Source: G963665085 sp963665085 (GTDB taxonomy: Bacteria; Bacteroidota; Bacteroidia; Bacteroidales; JAAAOM01). From it: 64,000 nucleotides of DNA. Positions 1 to 9,085 of this stretch are shown here, one piece after another; positions within the stretch are counted from its first letter, which is position 1; each line of letters begins with the position of its first letter. Where the stretch lies: NCBI GenBank assembly GCA_963665085.2, contig CAXXXS010000001.1, forward strand, positions 2,790,001 to 2,854,000. Direction: 5' to 3'. A program made the position numbers and the translations under genes. A model generated the notes under the pieces. That model worked only from the letters and a program-made list of their open reading frames with translations, had not been told where the DNA came from and searched no databases.

Positions 1-201
1 ACATAATTTTTGTTTGAATAAATAGAAAAAAAATATTAAATTTTTATCGCCGTAAAATTTTAATTTAATAAATATTTTATGTTATTTTAACTGCGCGTTA
101 ATCTATTTTTATTATATTTATTATCAGCAGAATATTGATATAAAAATATTTTTTGTTTAAAATGCAGGACGATTAACTTTTTGGAAAATAATTATTTTGT
201 T

Positions 202-235
202 TTTGTGCAATAGATTGATGTGTCAAGTACATTTG
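202..235 (+). promoter_or_regulatory. candidate Bacteroidota-type promoter
   Basis: TTTG at 202-205 and TACATTTG at 228-235 match the -33 (TTTG) and -7 (TAnnTTTG) elements of the primary sigma factor of Bacteroidota. The spacer of 22 bases is slightly longer than the usual 19-21. It lies about 60 bases upstream of the first gene. The rest of 1-292 is very AT-rich and shows nothing else I can name. Confidence 0.4.
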
Positions 236-292
236 CTTTTAGTTTTGGTTTGAAAAGATTTACTTAAAATAAAAATTAAAAAAGCTTGTGTT

Positions 293-736
293 ATGGTTAT
301 GTTAGAAACTAGTTTAGTTAAATTAGATTATGATGAATCTATAAACGCTGTTGTATGGGAGCCAAGAGCCTTTATGAAGGCAGATGAGTGGCGTACACCA
401 TTTATTAAAGGGGTAGAGTTTATGAAAGAAAAGATTGGTGATGAGCCTGATATGACTTGGCTAAATGATACAAGAAAGCTTAAAACTGTCTCTTTGGAAG
501 ATCTGAATTGGCTAAATGCTAATGTAAACGAACCACTTTATAAAGCTGGCTTAAAAAAGGTTGCATTTGTTCTGCCAACTAATGTTTTTGGAAGAATGGC
601 AGTCAAATTTTATGTTGATTTTACAAATAAAAGAACCGATAATCAATTTCAAATCAAAGCATTTAAAGAATATGATGATGCTGTGACTTGGCTTACAGCA
701 AAATCAAATGTTGATGTAAAGGAAGAAATCCTATAA
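293..736 (+). CDS. SpoIIAA-like (STAS/SEC14-type) small cytosolic protein
   Basis: This 147-residue protein has no signal peptide or membrane segment. Alternating hydrophobic strands and helices, and a C-terminal pattern in which a phenylalanine-rich strand (QIKAFKEYDDAVTWL, near residues 121-135) leads into an A-x-x-W-L helix, resemble the SpoIIAA-like fold common in Bacteroidota. The molecular function of that family is largely unknown; some members bind lipophilic ligands or act as regulators. Start codons at 293 and 299 are both possible. It stands alone: a strong hairpin separates it from the large polyketide synthase gene downstream, so co-transcription is not obvious. The family assignment rests on pattern only. 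Confidence 0.6.
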   Translation: MVMLETSLVKLDYDESINAVVWEPRAFMKADEWRTPFIKGVEFMKEKIGDEPDMTWLNDTRKLKTVSLEDLNWLNANVNEPLYKAGLKKVAFVLPTNVFGRMAVKFYVDFTNKRTDNQFQIKAFKEYDDAVTWLTAKSNVDVKEEIL

Positions 737-772
737 ACAAATACGTTCTTGTTTTATTATATAATTTATTCT

Positions 773-809
773 TAAAGGTTAGATGAAGGTATAGTTTATC
801 TAACCTTTA
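773..809 (+). terminator. perfect 12-bp inverted repeat, probable terminator or attenuator
   Basis: TAAAGGTTAGAT (773-784) pairs perfectly with ATCTAACCTTTA (798-809) around a 13-base loop. No immediate T-run follows the right arm (GGGG comes next, with TTTTT only at about 821), so it is not a classic intrinsic terminator. It sits between the 293-736 gene and the polyketide synthase and could end the first transcript or condition the second. The remainder of 810-973 shows no further recognisable element. Confidence 0.45.
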
Positions 810-973
810 GGGGAGATGCATTTTTAAGTACGCTAAACCCTTAATAATAAGTGTATTTTACTTTTTTTTATCTCAAATCCTAGTGGTGAGAGGTAGGTCA
901 ATATTGCAAAATTAAAACCCTTAACATTCTTGTGTTTGGAGCATGTAAAGCACAGGAATGAAATTGAATACAA

Positions 974-3900
974 ATGTCAAACAATTTAAAGAACCTTACT
1001 ATGAAAATGCAAGTTGAAAGTAGAAAAAATCATGGTATTGCAGTGATTGGAATAGGCTGCAATTACCCCGGGGCTAAAACTCCATTGCAATTTTGGGAGA
1101 ATATTTTAGCTAGAAGGCGGCAATTCAGGGAGATGCCTGATGTTAGAATGCCCAATAGCGAATATTTTGATCCCGATTCTTCTATTCCCGATAAGACTTA
1201 TCAAAACAAGGCTGCTGTCCTTGATGGATATTCCTTTGATTGGCTTGGGAAAAGAATTCCTAAATCAGCTTACGAAAGTACAGATATTGTACATTGGTTA
1301 GCATTGGATACCGCCCTACAGGCGTTATCAGATACGAACTACACAAGAGAAAATATTTCAAAAGAAAAATGTGGCGTTGTTCTTGGTAATACATTAACCG
1401 GCGAATTTACTCGTTCTAATAATATGAGGCTAAAATGGCCGTATGTTAGAAAGGTTCTTGAAAAATCTTTGTCTGCTAAAGGACTTTCTCATTTATTAGG
1501 AGAGTTAGAAGGAACCATGGAAAGTTACTATAAGTCTGTGTTTGCGCCTGTTACTGAAGATAGTTTAGCCGGAGGGTTAGCAAACACAATCGCTGGTAGA
1601 GTTTGTAATTATTTAGATTTACACGGTGGAGGTTATATTGTTGATGGAGCTTGTTCATCTTCTTTGCTTGCAGTTACATTAGCTGCTAATTACCTTGAAA
1701 CAGGACAGATGGATATGGTTATAACCGGTGGCGTGGATGTGAGCCTGGATACTTTCGAGTTAATCGGATTTGCAAAGACCAAAGCATTGACCATGGATGA
1801 AATGCGTGTTTATGACAAGAATGGTAAAGGATTTCTTCCTGGCGAAGGCTGCGGTATGGTGGTTCTTAAACGATTAGAAGATGCGATTAAAGACGGCGAT
1901 CCAATTTATGCCACACTCGAAGGATGGGGGATTGCGTCCGATGGGAAAGGTGGTATAACAGCCCCTAGCGCTGAAGGACAAAGCCGTGCATTAATAAGGG
2001 CTCATGAAAAAGCAAATATTAATCCTGCAGATCTGTCTTTTATTGAAGGTCATGGTACCGGTACTACGGTAGGAGACAGAATTGAACTAGAAGGTATTTC
2101 CATTGCTTTAAACAGAAATGAAGGTGTGCAAGGGAGAAGCTGTGGTGTCACATCATTAAAATCCATTGTTGGTCACACCAAAGCTGCAGCTGGAATAGGA
2201 GCTTTTATTAAAACAGCAATTGCTGTTAATCAAAGAGTCTTTCCTCCTACAGCAGGTTTAAAAGAATTAAATCCTATTTTAAGTGATAAAGCATCAGCTA
2301 TATATCCTATTCAACAAGGGAAGAAAGTGTCAGATGGAGAAGATATTATTGCCGGAGTTTCTGCAATGGGATTCGGGGGAATTAATAGCCATGTTGTTTT
2401 AAAATCATATGGAAAGCCATCTGAAAAATTAAAGCCTGAACTTGACGAATCAAAAATTATGGTTTCAAACCAGGATTCCGAAGTATTTTTCTTTTCTGGG
2501 AATACTATGTCGGAACTCATAAACTCTGTCAGAGATGCTCAAGGTTTAGCAAAAGGTATTAGTTATGCCGAGTTAGCAGACTTTTCATTTTCTAATAATC
2601 TTAAAATAAAGGATAATCATAAATATCGTGCAGCAGTTATTGCTTCTGTTCCGTTTGATCTGGAACGTAAACTAAAAGTTCTTTTTGAGAATTTGAATAA
2701 GCAAACGGGCACAAAACATTTCGAATTAGAAGGCCAGTCTATAGTATTTGCTACTAAAAAAGAAGGTCTGAAAATAGGGGCGCTTTATCCAGGTCAGGGG
2801 GCTCAAAGGTTGAATATGACATATAAAATTATTCAACGGTTTGATTGGGCAAAAGAAATGGTTGCAGAAGCAGGTAAAATATTTGCTTCATTTAATGATA
2901 TAAGTTTATCTGATTCTGTATACAGACCTCTCGATCGTGCAAAAGATGAAAAAGAGCTTAATATATGGAAAGATATTTTAAAACAAACCAATATAGCACA
3001 ACCTGCAATTACATTATCATCATTAATCTGGGATACGTATCTGAAAAAATTAGGTGTAAATGTAACAGCATCAACAGGCCATAGTTTAGGAGAATTAATG
3101 GCGTTTTATTCTGGGGGTTGTTTAGAGAAAGAGACGCTGCTTAAATTTGCAGCATTCAGGGGTAAATCAATGAGTGTTTGTGGTATGGGGACCATGGCTA
3201 GTTTAATGTGCCCGGGGGAAATTGCACAAAAATATGTTGATGAGGCTCCGGGATATGTTGTTGTAGCTAATTTAAATGCCCCGGAACAAACAGTTATTAG
3301 TGGAGACGAAGAAAGTATTCATTATATTTCTAAACGAGCAGGTGAAGATGATGTTCCATGCACTGTTCTACCTGTATCTGCTGCATTTCATTCTAAATTG
3401 ATTGAAGAATCAGAAGAACAGATTCGAAATTTTAACGATCTTAAATCAGTCACTGTAGATACTTCTAAAGTAAAGGTTGTAAGTGGTGTAACCGGTAAGG
3501 TTGTTTCGGGAGAAGTAAATCTTGCAGAGTATTTTGCAAACCAGGCCGTAAGCCAGGTAAATTTTATTGATGCAATAAATACGTTAAAAGACGAATGTGA
3601 TATCTTAGTTGAAATTGGTTCAGGTAAGATTCTCTCTGGATTAGCTGGAAGCATTCAGGATAAAGTACAGGCTTTTCCTGTTGAAGCAAGATCAAATGAT
3701 GATGTCTCTTTTAACAAAATGTTGGCTAATATCTATATTAATGGAGTTGATCTAAATATTAGAGAAATATACGAAGGAAGATTAATACGGGACTTTGTAC
3801 CAGCAAGTCAGCTTGAGTTTCTTGTTAATCCATGTGAAAGACCATTTCCTGAAATTGAAACTGAAAGAATTAGTTCTGTAGCCCAGCGACCAGATATATT

Positions 3901-6900
3901 AGGTAACCTTGAATTACCAGAAGAAGTTTATCATGAATATATTAGAGAACGTTCTGATTATATCAGGGAAGTAATCCAAGCAGACCTTAAATATTATAAA
4001 GGAGGAACAGGTAATGCTATAAAACCAATAATTAAAGATAAAGTAAGGACTACTACTCCTAATCAGGTGATTAAAGCTGTTACATCTCAAACTGGAAGTG
4101 TAAAATCAGTTGTTTATAATAAAATAGAGTCAGTAACAGGATTTCCTGCATCTAACTTCAATGGAGATATGAAATTACTGGATGATTTCAATCTTGATAG
4201 CATAAAGGCAGGAACTGTTCTTAATGATATTTTTAAGACACTGGAAATAAAAGGAAAAATTAATGCTTCAAATTATGCAAATGCTTCCTTGGATGTTATA
4301 ATTGCAGCAATAGAAAAAGTTGCACCAAAGAAAGTTTCAGCAGAATCGTCAGCGCTATCAATGGAAATTGATGTTGAAAAGGATGTTTTAGCTTTAGTTG
4401 AAGAGAAAACAGGTTTTCCCAAAGATCAGATAAAACCAGAATTTCGTTTGCTAAATGATTTGAATCTGGACAGTATAAAAGCAGGTTCTTTCTTAAATGA
4501 TATTTTAAAAAAATATAATCTAAGAGGTAAGATAGAAACTGCAAGACATCTAAATGCTTCTATTAGTGAGATTGTTGATGCAGTTAATTCTGTGTTGCCG
4601 AAAGAAAGCATCTCTACTGCTTCTCAATCAGTATCAAATGATGATGTTCAGTCTTATTTATTCAACCTGGTAGAAACTACTACAGGCTTTCCAAAGGATC
4701 AACTAAAAGCAGATTTTAAATTATTAGATGATTTAAATCTGGATAGTATAAAAGCTGCGTCATTTATCAATGCAGCATTAAAAAATTTCAAAGTTGATAA
4801 TAGAGGTGAAGTTTCAAAGTATTCAAATGCCAGTCTTGGTGAAATCGCAGTATTTATTCTAAGCAGTATTTCGCAGGATAAAGATTTAGTTCAGGAAGAA
4901 GAAATAGAAAACAATACAGTTACGACCTATAATGTGGAACTGATTGAAACTACTTCTAATTATAAGAATGAAGAAATAATATCTTATTGGAAAGATAAAA
5001 AAATAGGTATTGTTTGTTCTCCAAAAGAACAGAAGAAAGCGGAGGTATTGCTGTCTTTAATTAAGCGCGAGACAACCTTTACATTTTTAGATTATGATAA
5101 AGAACCTGGCAATGCTGAAAATATCGATTCTTTACTTGTACTAATGCCGTCTTCAAAAGAGATAACAAATGTTAAAACGAACGTAAAGATTTTATCATAT
5201 GTTGCGGCAATCTCTACAGGTAATGCACAGGAAATTGGATTTATACAGGTTGGTGATGGTCAATTCAAAAAGGGCGGAAATTTAACAGATGTACAGAACT
5301 ATTTTAGTTCAGCTGCTTTTGCTGCCAGTTTACACTTGGAAAGACCTGATTTAAAAATTCGTGTATTAGAATTTAATGAGCAGGCTGATTCAAATCGGGT
5401 AACTTCTGTATTTCTTGGAGAATTCCTTTCTCAGGGTGAATATAAAGCTATTGGTCTTGATGCTGAGCAAAAAACATGGGAAGCTGTCTATGAATTTGCT
5501 GAAGCAAATATGAGAAAGCGTGAAAACATTTCAATTACGCCGGAAGATGTTGTTTTAGTTACTGGAGGGGCAAAAGGTATTACAGCAGAATGTGCATTTT
5601 CTTTAGCTGTGACCCATAAATGTAAAATGGCTTTAGTTGGTTCAAGTAAGTTTAATGGTGAAGAAGGAGAAATTAAGAATACACTTGACAAATACAAAGA
5701 AAATGGGCTAACAGCAGAATATTTTGATTGTAATATTACAGATGCTGATTCATGCATCCAGTTGTTCAAAAATGTAACAGAAAAATTAGGCGATGTTGCT
5801 GCAATTGTTCATGGAGCTGGTAGAAATGTTCCAAGACGGGCAGAAACAGTTTCTTATGAACAAGCCTTGAGTGAGATATCTCCAAAACTTATTGGGGCAT
5901 ACAATCTGTATAATGCTTCAAAACCAGAATTGTTAAAAGCATTTATAGGTTTTACTTCAATAATTGGAGTTACTGGAATGAATGGAAATAGCTGGTATGC
6001 ATTCTCAAACGAAGCGTTGGATTTATTCATTAGAGAAATTGGTAAGAAACACAACATTCATACTCTAACTCTTGCATATAGTGTATGGAGTGAAGTAGGT
6101 ATGGGAGAAAGAATGGGTAGTACAAAAGTTCTGTCTAACATGGGTATTGGCTCAATCGCTCCAGAACAAGGTATCGCAGAATTTATGAATTGGATACAGA
6201 ATGAAACTTCAGACCAGCAAATTGTTGTTTCTGCAGGAATGGGTGCTTTAGATACATGGAGACCAAAACCAGCTAAAAAGCCTGTTTCTCAAAGATATCT
6301 TCAGGATATAGTAAATTATATTCCAAATAAAGAGTTGACAGTTCGCTGTAAATTAAGCAAAGAATTAGATGTTTATACACAGGATCATGACTATCGTGGT
6401 TCACTTTTATTTCCTACTGTTTTTGGGATGGAAGCTATGGCTCAGGCCGCTTCAATGTTATTTGGAAAAGATTCTTTAGAATCTGTTCAAATTAGTGAAG
6501 TGTCTCTTCTTAAACCAATAGTTGTTGCAGATAGTGGAGAAACAGAGATAGAGATTACAGCTAAAGTTATTCATACAGAAGATGGTCTAAAAGCAAAAGT
6601 TGGTATTGCAACAGAAATGACTGATTTCTCAGAAGATCATTTCTCTGCAGTTGTTGAATTAAAAAGCGAGAAAGCACCAGAAATTATGGATATGGAACTT
6701 TCAGATTCTTTATTGCCAATAAATCCGAAAGAAGATCTGTATGGCTGGTTGCTATTCCAGGGAGAGCGTTTCCAGTTGATGGAAAAAATCAGTAAAATCA
6801 GTAGCAATGAAGTTGTATTTACTACAGCCCAATTAGAAACTGATACATCAGACATATGCTTTTCCCAGGAAGTAAGCTCTCCGTTTGCAATTGGAAGTCC

Positions 6901-8848
6901 GCTTTTGAGGGATACGTTATTACAATCAGTCCAGTTATGCGATACAACAAATATTGTGTTGCCTATTGGTATTAATAACTGGAAAATTCGAAACCCAAAA
7001 CAACAGATTAATGGAGGTAAGGTTATTTGTAAACTGGTTGAGAAAAGTGCTGATACTGCTCTATGTGACGTTTACCTGGTAAATGAGAAAAATGAAATCA
7101 TTGAATCTATTGAAGGGTATAAGGTTAAAGTTATGGAACCAACAAAAGATTTTCCAGCTATTGAAAAGCTCAATAATTTAGGAGAATTTTTTACTTCTAA
7201 GGTTAATGATAAACTGATATCTATCAAAGAAATAGTGTCAGAGAAACTAGAGATTCATGTTTCAAAGCATTTAACATCATTTAATTTGTTAAGTGAGGAA
7301 GAAAGACATGCAATTGAAAACGAAGAGTTCAATAAATTCTTTAAGGCGCAATCTAAATTCGGCCAAGATGCAGAAGAGGTTAATTTAACCTGGAATAAGA
7401 ATGGAAAGCCTGAAGTTAATATTGAAGGTGTTGATATTTCTATTTCGCATACAGGTTCATTTTTATTGATGGCGATAGGAGAAGGAAAACAAGGTTGTGA
7501 TTTAGAGATGATTGAACAACGAAACAAGGAGGATTGGAATGGTTTGCTTGGCGATAACTTGATAAACTTAGCGGATTCACTTTCGAATGTTGATAACAAC
7601 TTTGATGTTTCCTGTACACGTGTTTGGGGTGTTAAAGAAGCATGTATTAAAGCTTTTGGTGAAGTAAAAGAAGATGTTGTTGTTCAGAAAGCATCAGCGA
7701 ACGAGGTTGTGTTTAAAGTCAATGATAATAATGCTGATTTTTTTATTCTTTCTACTTTGGTAGATATGTTGCCAGGTAAAGAAACCTTAATGACTTTATT
7801 AGTTAATTATATCGAAAAGTCAGAGGAAAAAGTAATGACAAAAGTTTTAAAGGATGATGGAATTTTTGATGAAGCGCATGGCAAATTCGTAACAGAATTT
7901 TTCACAACCTTTAAAGATTGTAGAGGATTCTTCGGGAAAACATATTTTACTGATTTTCCTCAATGGATGGGTAGCTTGCGAGAGTATATTCTTGCACCGG
8001 TAAAAAATCAATTACTTAAAGACCTGGGATCCGGAGAGTATGGTATGGTTACAAACGATTCTTCGATTAAAGTTTACGGAGAAGCCGATACCCTTGATAA
8101 AGTAGTTGGTAGATTATGGCTTACAGAAAAATCAGACTTACCCAATTCATTTATGGATATAAGTTACGAGTGGCTTCGTTATTTACCAGATGGAAGACTG
8201 GAGAAATTAGGCGAGTGTTTACTATCTACAACTTGGGTTAAGATTGAAGATAGGGGGATTGTTAAATTAAGTCCAATACCAGGGTATTTTTATGAGTACC
8301 TTGATAAACACCTTAGAAAAAATACTTTTGATCCGGGAGATAAAGAAGTTCAATATCTGGGATTAGAAGATTTAGGTGCGCTTGAATATGAGTCTAAAGC
8401 AATGCCAAGACCTAGTATTATGTTGAATAAAAAGATTTATCAAACAGGTATTTATAATGCAAATACTGTTGGTAACCTTTATTATTCTAACTATTATGAC
8501 TGGCAAGCGAAAAACATTGAGAACTTTATGTTTGAGCACGTTCCAGAGGTATTTCTGACAAATGGTAAGGCTGGTGAATTTATTTGTTTAGAAGCAAATG
8601 TTAACCATTTGCAAGAAGCAATGCCTTTTGAAGAGATTGAAGTTCATATGTACATCGAACAAAAATTTGAGAACGGAATGAAATTATTCTTCGAATATTT
8701 CAGTAATGAGAAATCAACTCAAAAGAGAAAGCTTGCGTATGGTTCAAATACATTGATCTGGGCAAAGCGAAATAACGAAACAGAGATACCGAAGGCCGTT
8801 AATGTGCCAGAGAAAGTTTTTGCGGAATTTCTTAAGTTAGAAGTATAA
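974..8848 (+). CDS. iterative type I polyketide synthase, enediyne-PKS-like, with tandem ACPs, built-in PPTase and C-terminal hot-dog domains
   Basis: This 2624-residue megasynthase should build a polyene-like chain from malonyl units. Domains in order: ketosynthase (about 20-480; Cys227 in DGACSSSL, His360, His401); acyltransferase (about 600-915; Ser704 in GHSLGE); three acyl carrier domains with phosphopantetheine serines Ser1076, Ser1167 and Ser1258, each in LDSIKA; ketoreductase (structural half from about 1310; Rossmann GGAKGIT near 1530; Ser1662 and Tyr1675); dehydratase (His1805 in H-x3-G-x4-P; Asp1980 in D-x3-Q); phosphopantetheinyl transferase (about 2070-2275; Asp2176-x-Glu2178 and W-x-x-K2221-E-A). 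The tail (about 2290-2624) holds two hot-dog-like halves resembling enediyne thioesterases. There is no enoylreductase or chain-length factor. Order and motifs match the PKSE family of enediyne pathways better than PUFA synthases, but tandem ACPs and fused thioesterase-like domains are unusual there. No tailoring genes adjoin it. The product is unknown. Confidence 0.9.
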   Translation: MSNNLKNLTMKMQVESRKNHGIAVIGIGCNYPGAKTPLQFWENILARRRQFREMPDVRMPNSEYFDPDSSIPDKTYQNKAAVLDGYSFDWLGKRIPKSAYESTDIVHWLALDTALQALSDTNYTRENISKEKCGVVLGNTLTGEFTRSNNMRLKWPYVRKVLEKSLSAKGLSHLLGELEGTMESYYKSVFAPVTEDSLAGGLANTIAGRVCNYLDLHGGGYIVDGACSSSLLAVTLAANYLETGQMDMVITGGVDVSLDTFELIGFAKTKALTMDEMRVYDKNGKGFLPGEGCGMVVLKRLEDAIKDGDPIYATLEGWGIASDGKGGITAPSAEGQSRALIRAHEKANINPADLSFIEGHGTGTTVGDRIELEGISIALNRNEGVQGRSCGVTSLKSIVGHTKAAAGIGAFIKTAIAVNQRVFPPTAGLKELNPILSDKASAIYPIQQGKKVSDGEDIIAGVSAMGFGGINSHVVLKSYGKPSEKLKPELDESKIMVSNQDSEVFFFSGNTMSELINSVRDAQGLAKGISYAELADFSFSNNLKIKDNHKYRAAVIASVPFDLERKLKVLFENLNKQTGTKHFELEGQSIVFATKKEGLKIGALYPGQGAQRLNMTYKIIQRFDWAKEMVAEAGKIFASFNDISLSDSVYRPLDRAKDEKELNIWKDILKQTNIAQPAITLSSLIWDTYLKKLGVNVTASTGHSLGELMAFYSGGCLEKETLLKFAAFRGKSMSVCGMGTMASLMCPGEIAQKYVDEAPGYVVVANLNAPEQTVISGDEESIHYISKRAGEDDVPCTVLPVSAAFHSKLIEESEEQIRNFNDLKSVTVDTSKVKVVSGVTGKVVSGEVNLAEYFANQAVSQVNFIDAINTLKDECDILVEIGSGKILSGLAGSIQDKVQAFPVEARSNDDVSFNKMLANIYINGVDLNIREIYEGRLIRDFVPASQLEFLVNPCERPFPEIETERISSVAQRPDILGNLELPEEVYHEYIRERSDYIREVIQADLKYYKGGTGNAIKPIIKDKVRTTTPNQVIKAVTSQTGSVKSVVYNKIESVTGFPASNFNGDMKLLDDFNLDSIKAGTVLNDIFKTLEIKGKINASNYANASLDVIIAAIEKVAPKKVSAESSALSMEIDVEKDVLALVEEKTGFPKDQIKPEFRLLNDLNLDSIKAGSFLNDILKKYNLRGKIETARHLNASISEIVDAVNSVLPKESISTASQSVSNDDVQSYLFNLVETTTGFPKDQLKADFKLLDDLNLDSIKAASFINAALKNFKVDNRGEVSKYSNASLGEIAVFILSSISQDKDLVQEEEIENNTVTTYNVELIETTSNYKNEEIISYWKDKKIGIVCSPKEQKKAEVLLSLIKRETTFTFLDYDKEPGNAENIDSLLVLMPSSKEITNVKTNVKILSYVAAISTGNAQEIGFIQVGDGQFKKGGNLTDVQNYFSSAAFAASLHLERPDLKIRVLEFNEQADSNRVTSVFLGEFLSQGEYKAIGLDAEQKTWEAVYEFAEANMRKRENISITPEDVVLVTGGAKGITAECAFSLAVTHKCKMALVGSSKFNGEEGEIKNTLDKYKENGLTAEYFDCNITDADSCIQLFKNVTEKLGDVAAIVHGAGRNVPRRAETVSYEQALSEISPKLIGAYNLYNASKPELLKAFIGFTSIIGVTGMNGNSWYAFSNEALDLFIREIGKKHNIHTLTLAYSVWSEVGMGERMGSTKVLSNMGIGSIAPEQGIAEFMNWIQNETSDQQIVVSAGMGALDTWRPKPAKKPVSQRYLQDIVNYIPNKELTVRCKLSKELDVYTQDHDYRGSLLFPTVFGMEAMAQAASMLFGKDSLESVQISEVSLLKPIVVADSGETEIEITAKVIHTEDGLKAKVGIATEMTDFSEDHFSAVVELKSEKAPEIMDMELSDSLLPINPKEDLYGWLLFQGERFQLMEKISKISSNEVVFTTAQLETDTSDICFSQEVSSPFAIGSPLLRDTLLQSVQLCDTTNIVLPIGINNWKIRNPKQQINGGKVICKLVEKSADTALCDVYLVNEKNEIIESIEGYKVKVMEPTKDFPAIEKLNNLGEFFTSKVNDKLISIKEIVSEKLEIHVSKHLTSFNLLSEEERHAIENEEFNKFFKAQSKFGQDAEEVNLTWNKNGKPEVNIEGVDISISHTGSFLLMAIGEGKQGCDLEMIEQRNKEDWNGLLGDNLINLADSLSNVDNNFDVSCTRVWGVKEACIKAFGEVKEDVVVQKASANEVVFKVNDNNADFFILSTLVDMLPGKETLMTLLVNYIEKSEEKVMTKVLKDDGIFDEAHGKFVTEFFTTFKDCRGFFGKTYFTDFPQWMGSLREYILAPVKNQLLKDLGSGEYGMVTNDSSIKVYGEADTLDKVVGRLWLTEKSDLPNSFMDISYEWLRYLPDGRLEKLGECLLSTTWVKIEDRGIVKLSPIPGYFYEYLDKHLRKNTFDPGDKEVQYLGLEDLGALEYESKAMPRPSIMLNKKIYQTGIYNANTVGNLYYSNYYDWQAKNIENFMFEHVPEVFLTNGKAGEFICLEANVNHLQEAMPFEEIEVHMYIEQKFENGMKLFFEYFSNEKSTQKRKLAYGSNTLIWAKRNNETEIPKAVNVPEKVFAEFLKLEV

Positions 8849-8866
8849 CTTACTCTCTATAACGAT

Positions 8867-8897
8867 AAAAACCACTTCATTTTGGAGTGGTTTTTTT
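8867..8897 (+). terminator. intrinsic terminator of the polyketide synthase gene
   Basis: An A-rich arm ending in ACCACT (to 8876) pairs with AGTGGTTTTT (from 8886) and a run of seven T follows the GC part of the right arm. It lies 18 bases after the stop codon of the polyketide synthase. Confidence 0.8.
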
Positions 8898-9085
8898 GTC
8901 TTAGAAGTATTATCATTTACATGTTTAATTAGCAATAATAAGCTATGATTAAGCTTTTAATACTCTTATCTGAACTCTGATTTTCCATGATAAAAATCAA
9001 CCTTGATTTTTATCCTTTTTTGCATCAGTTAAGCGTGATAATTTGGATTTTCTTTTTTAAAGATTTACGTTTTTTTGATGAAATT

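Noticed and set aside
7255..7599. 114-codon antisense ORF inside the PPTase region of the PKS gene
   Set aside because: The plus strand has clear catalytic motifs of the PPTase there. Antisense ORFs of this size are common opposite long AT-rich genes.
974..8848. Reading the megasynthase as a PUFA (PfaA-type) synthase
   Set aside because: Tandem ACPs fit PfaA, but PfaA has no integral PPTase at this place and PUFA systems need PfaB/C/D genes with a chain-length factor and enoylreductase, none of which is here. The KS-AT-ACP-KR-DH-PPTase order fits the enediyne type better.
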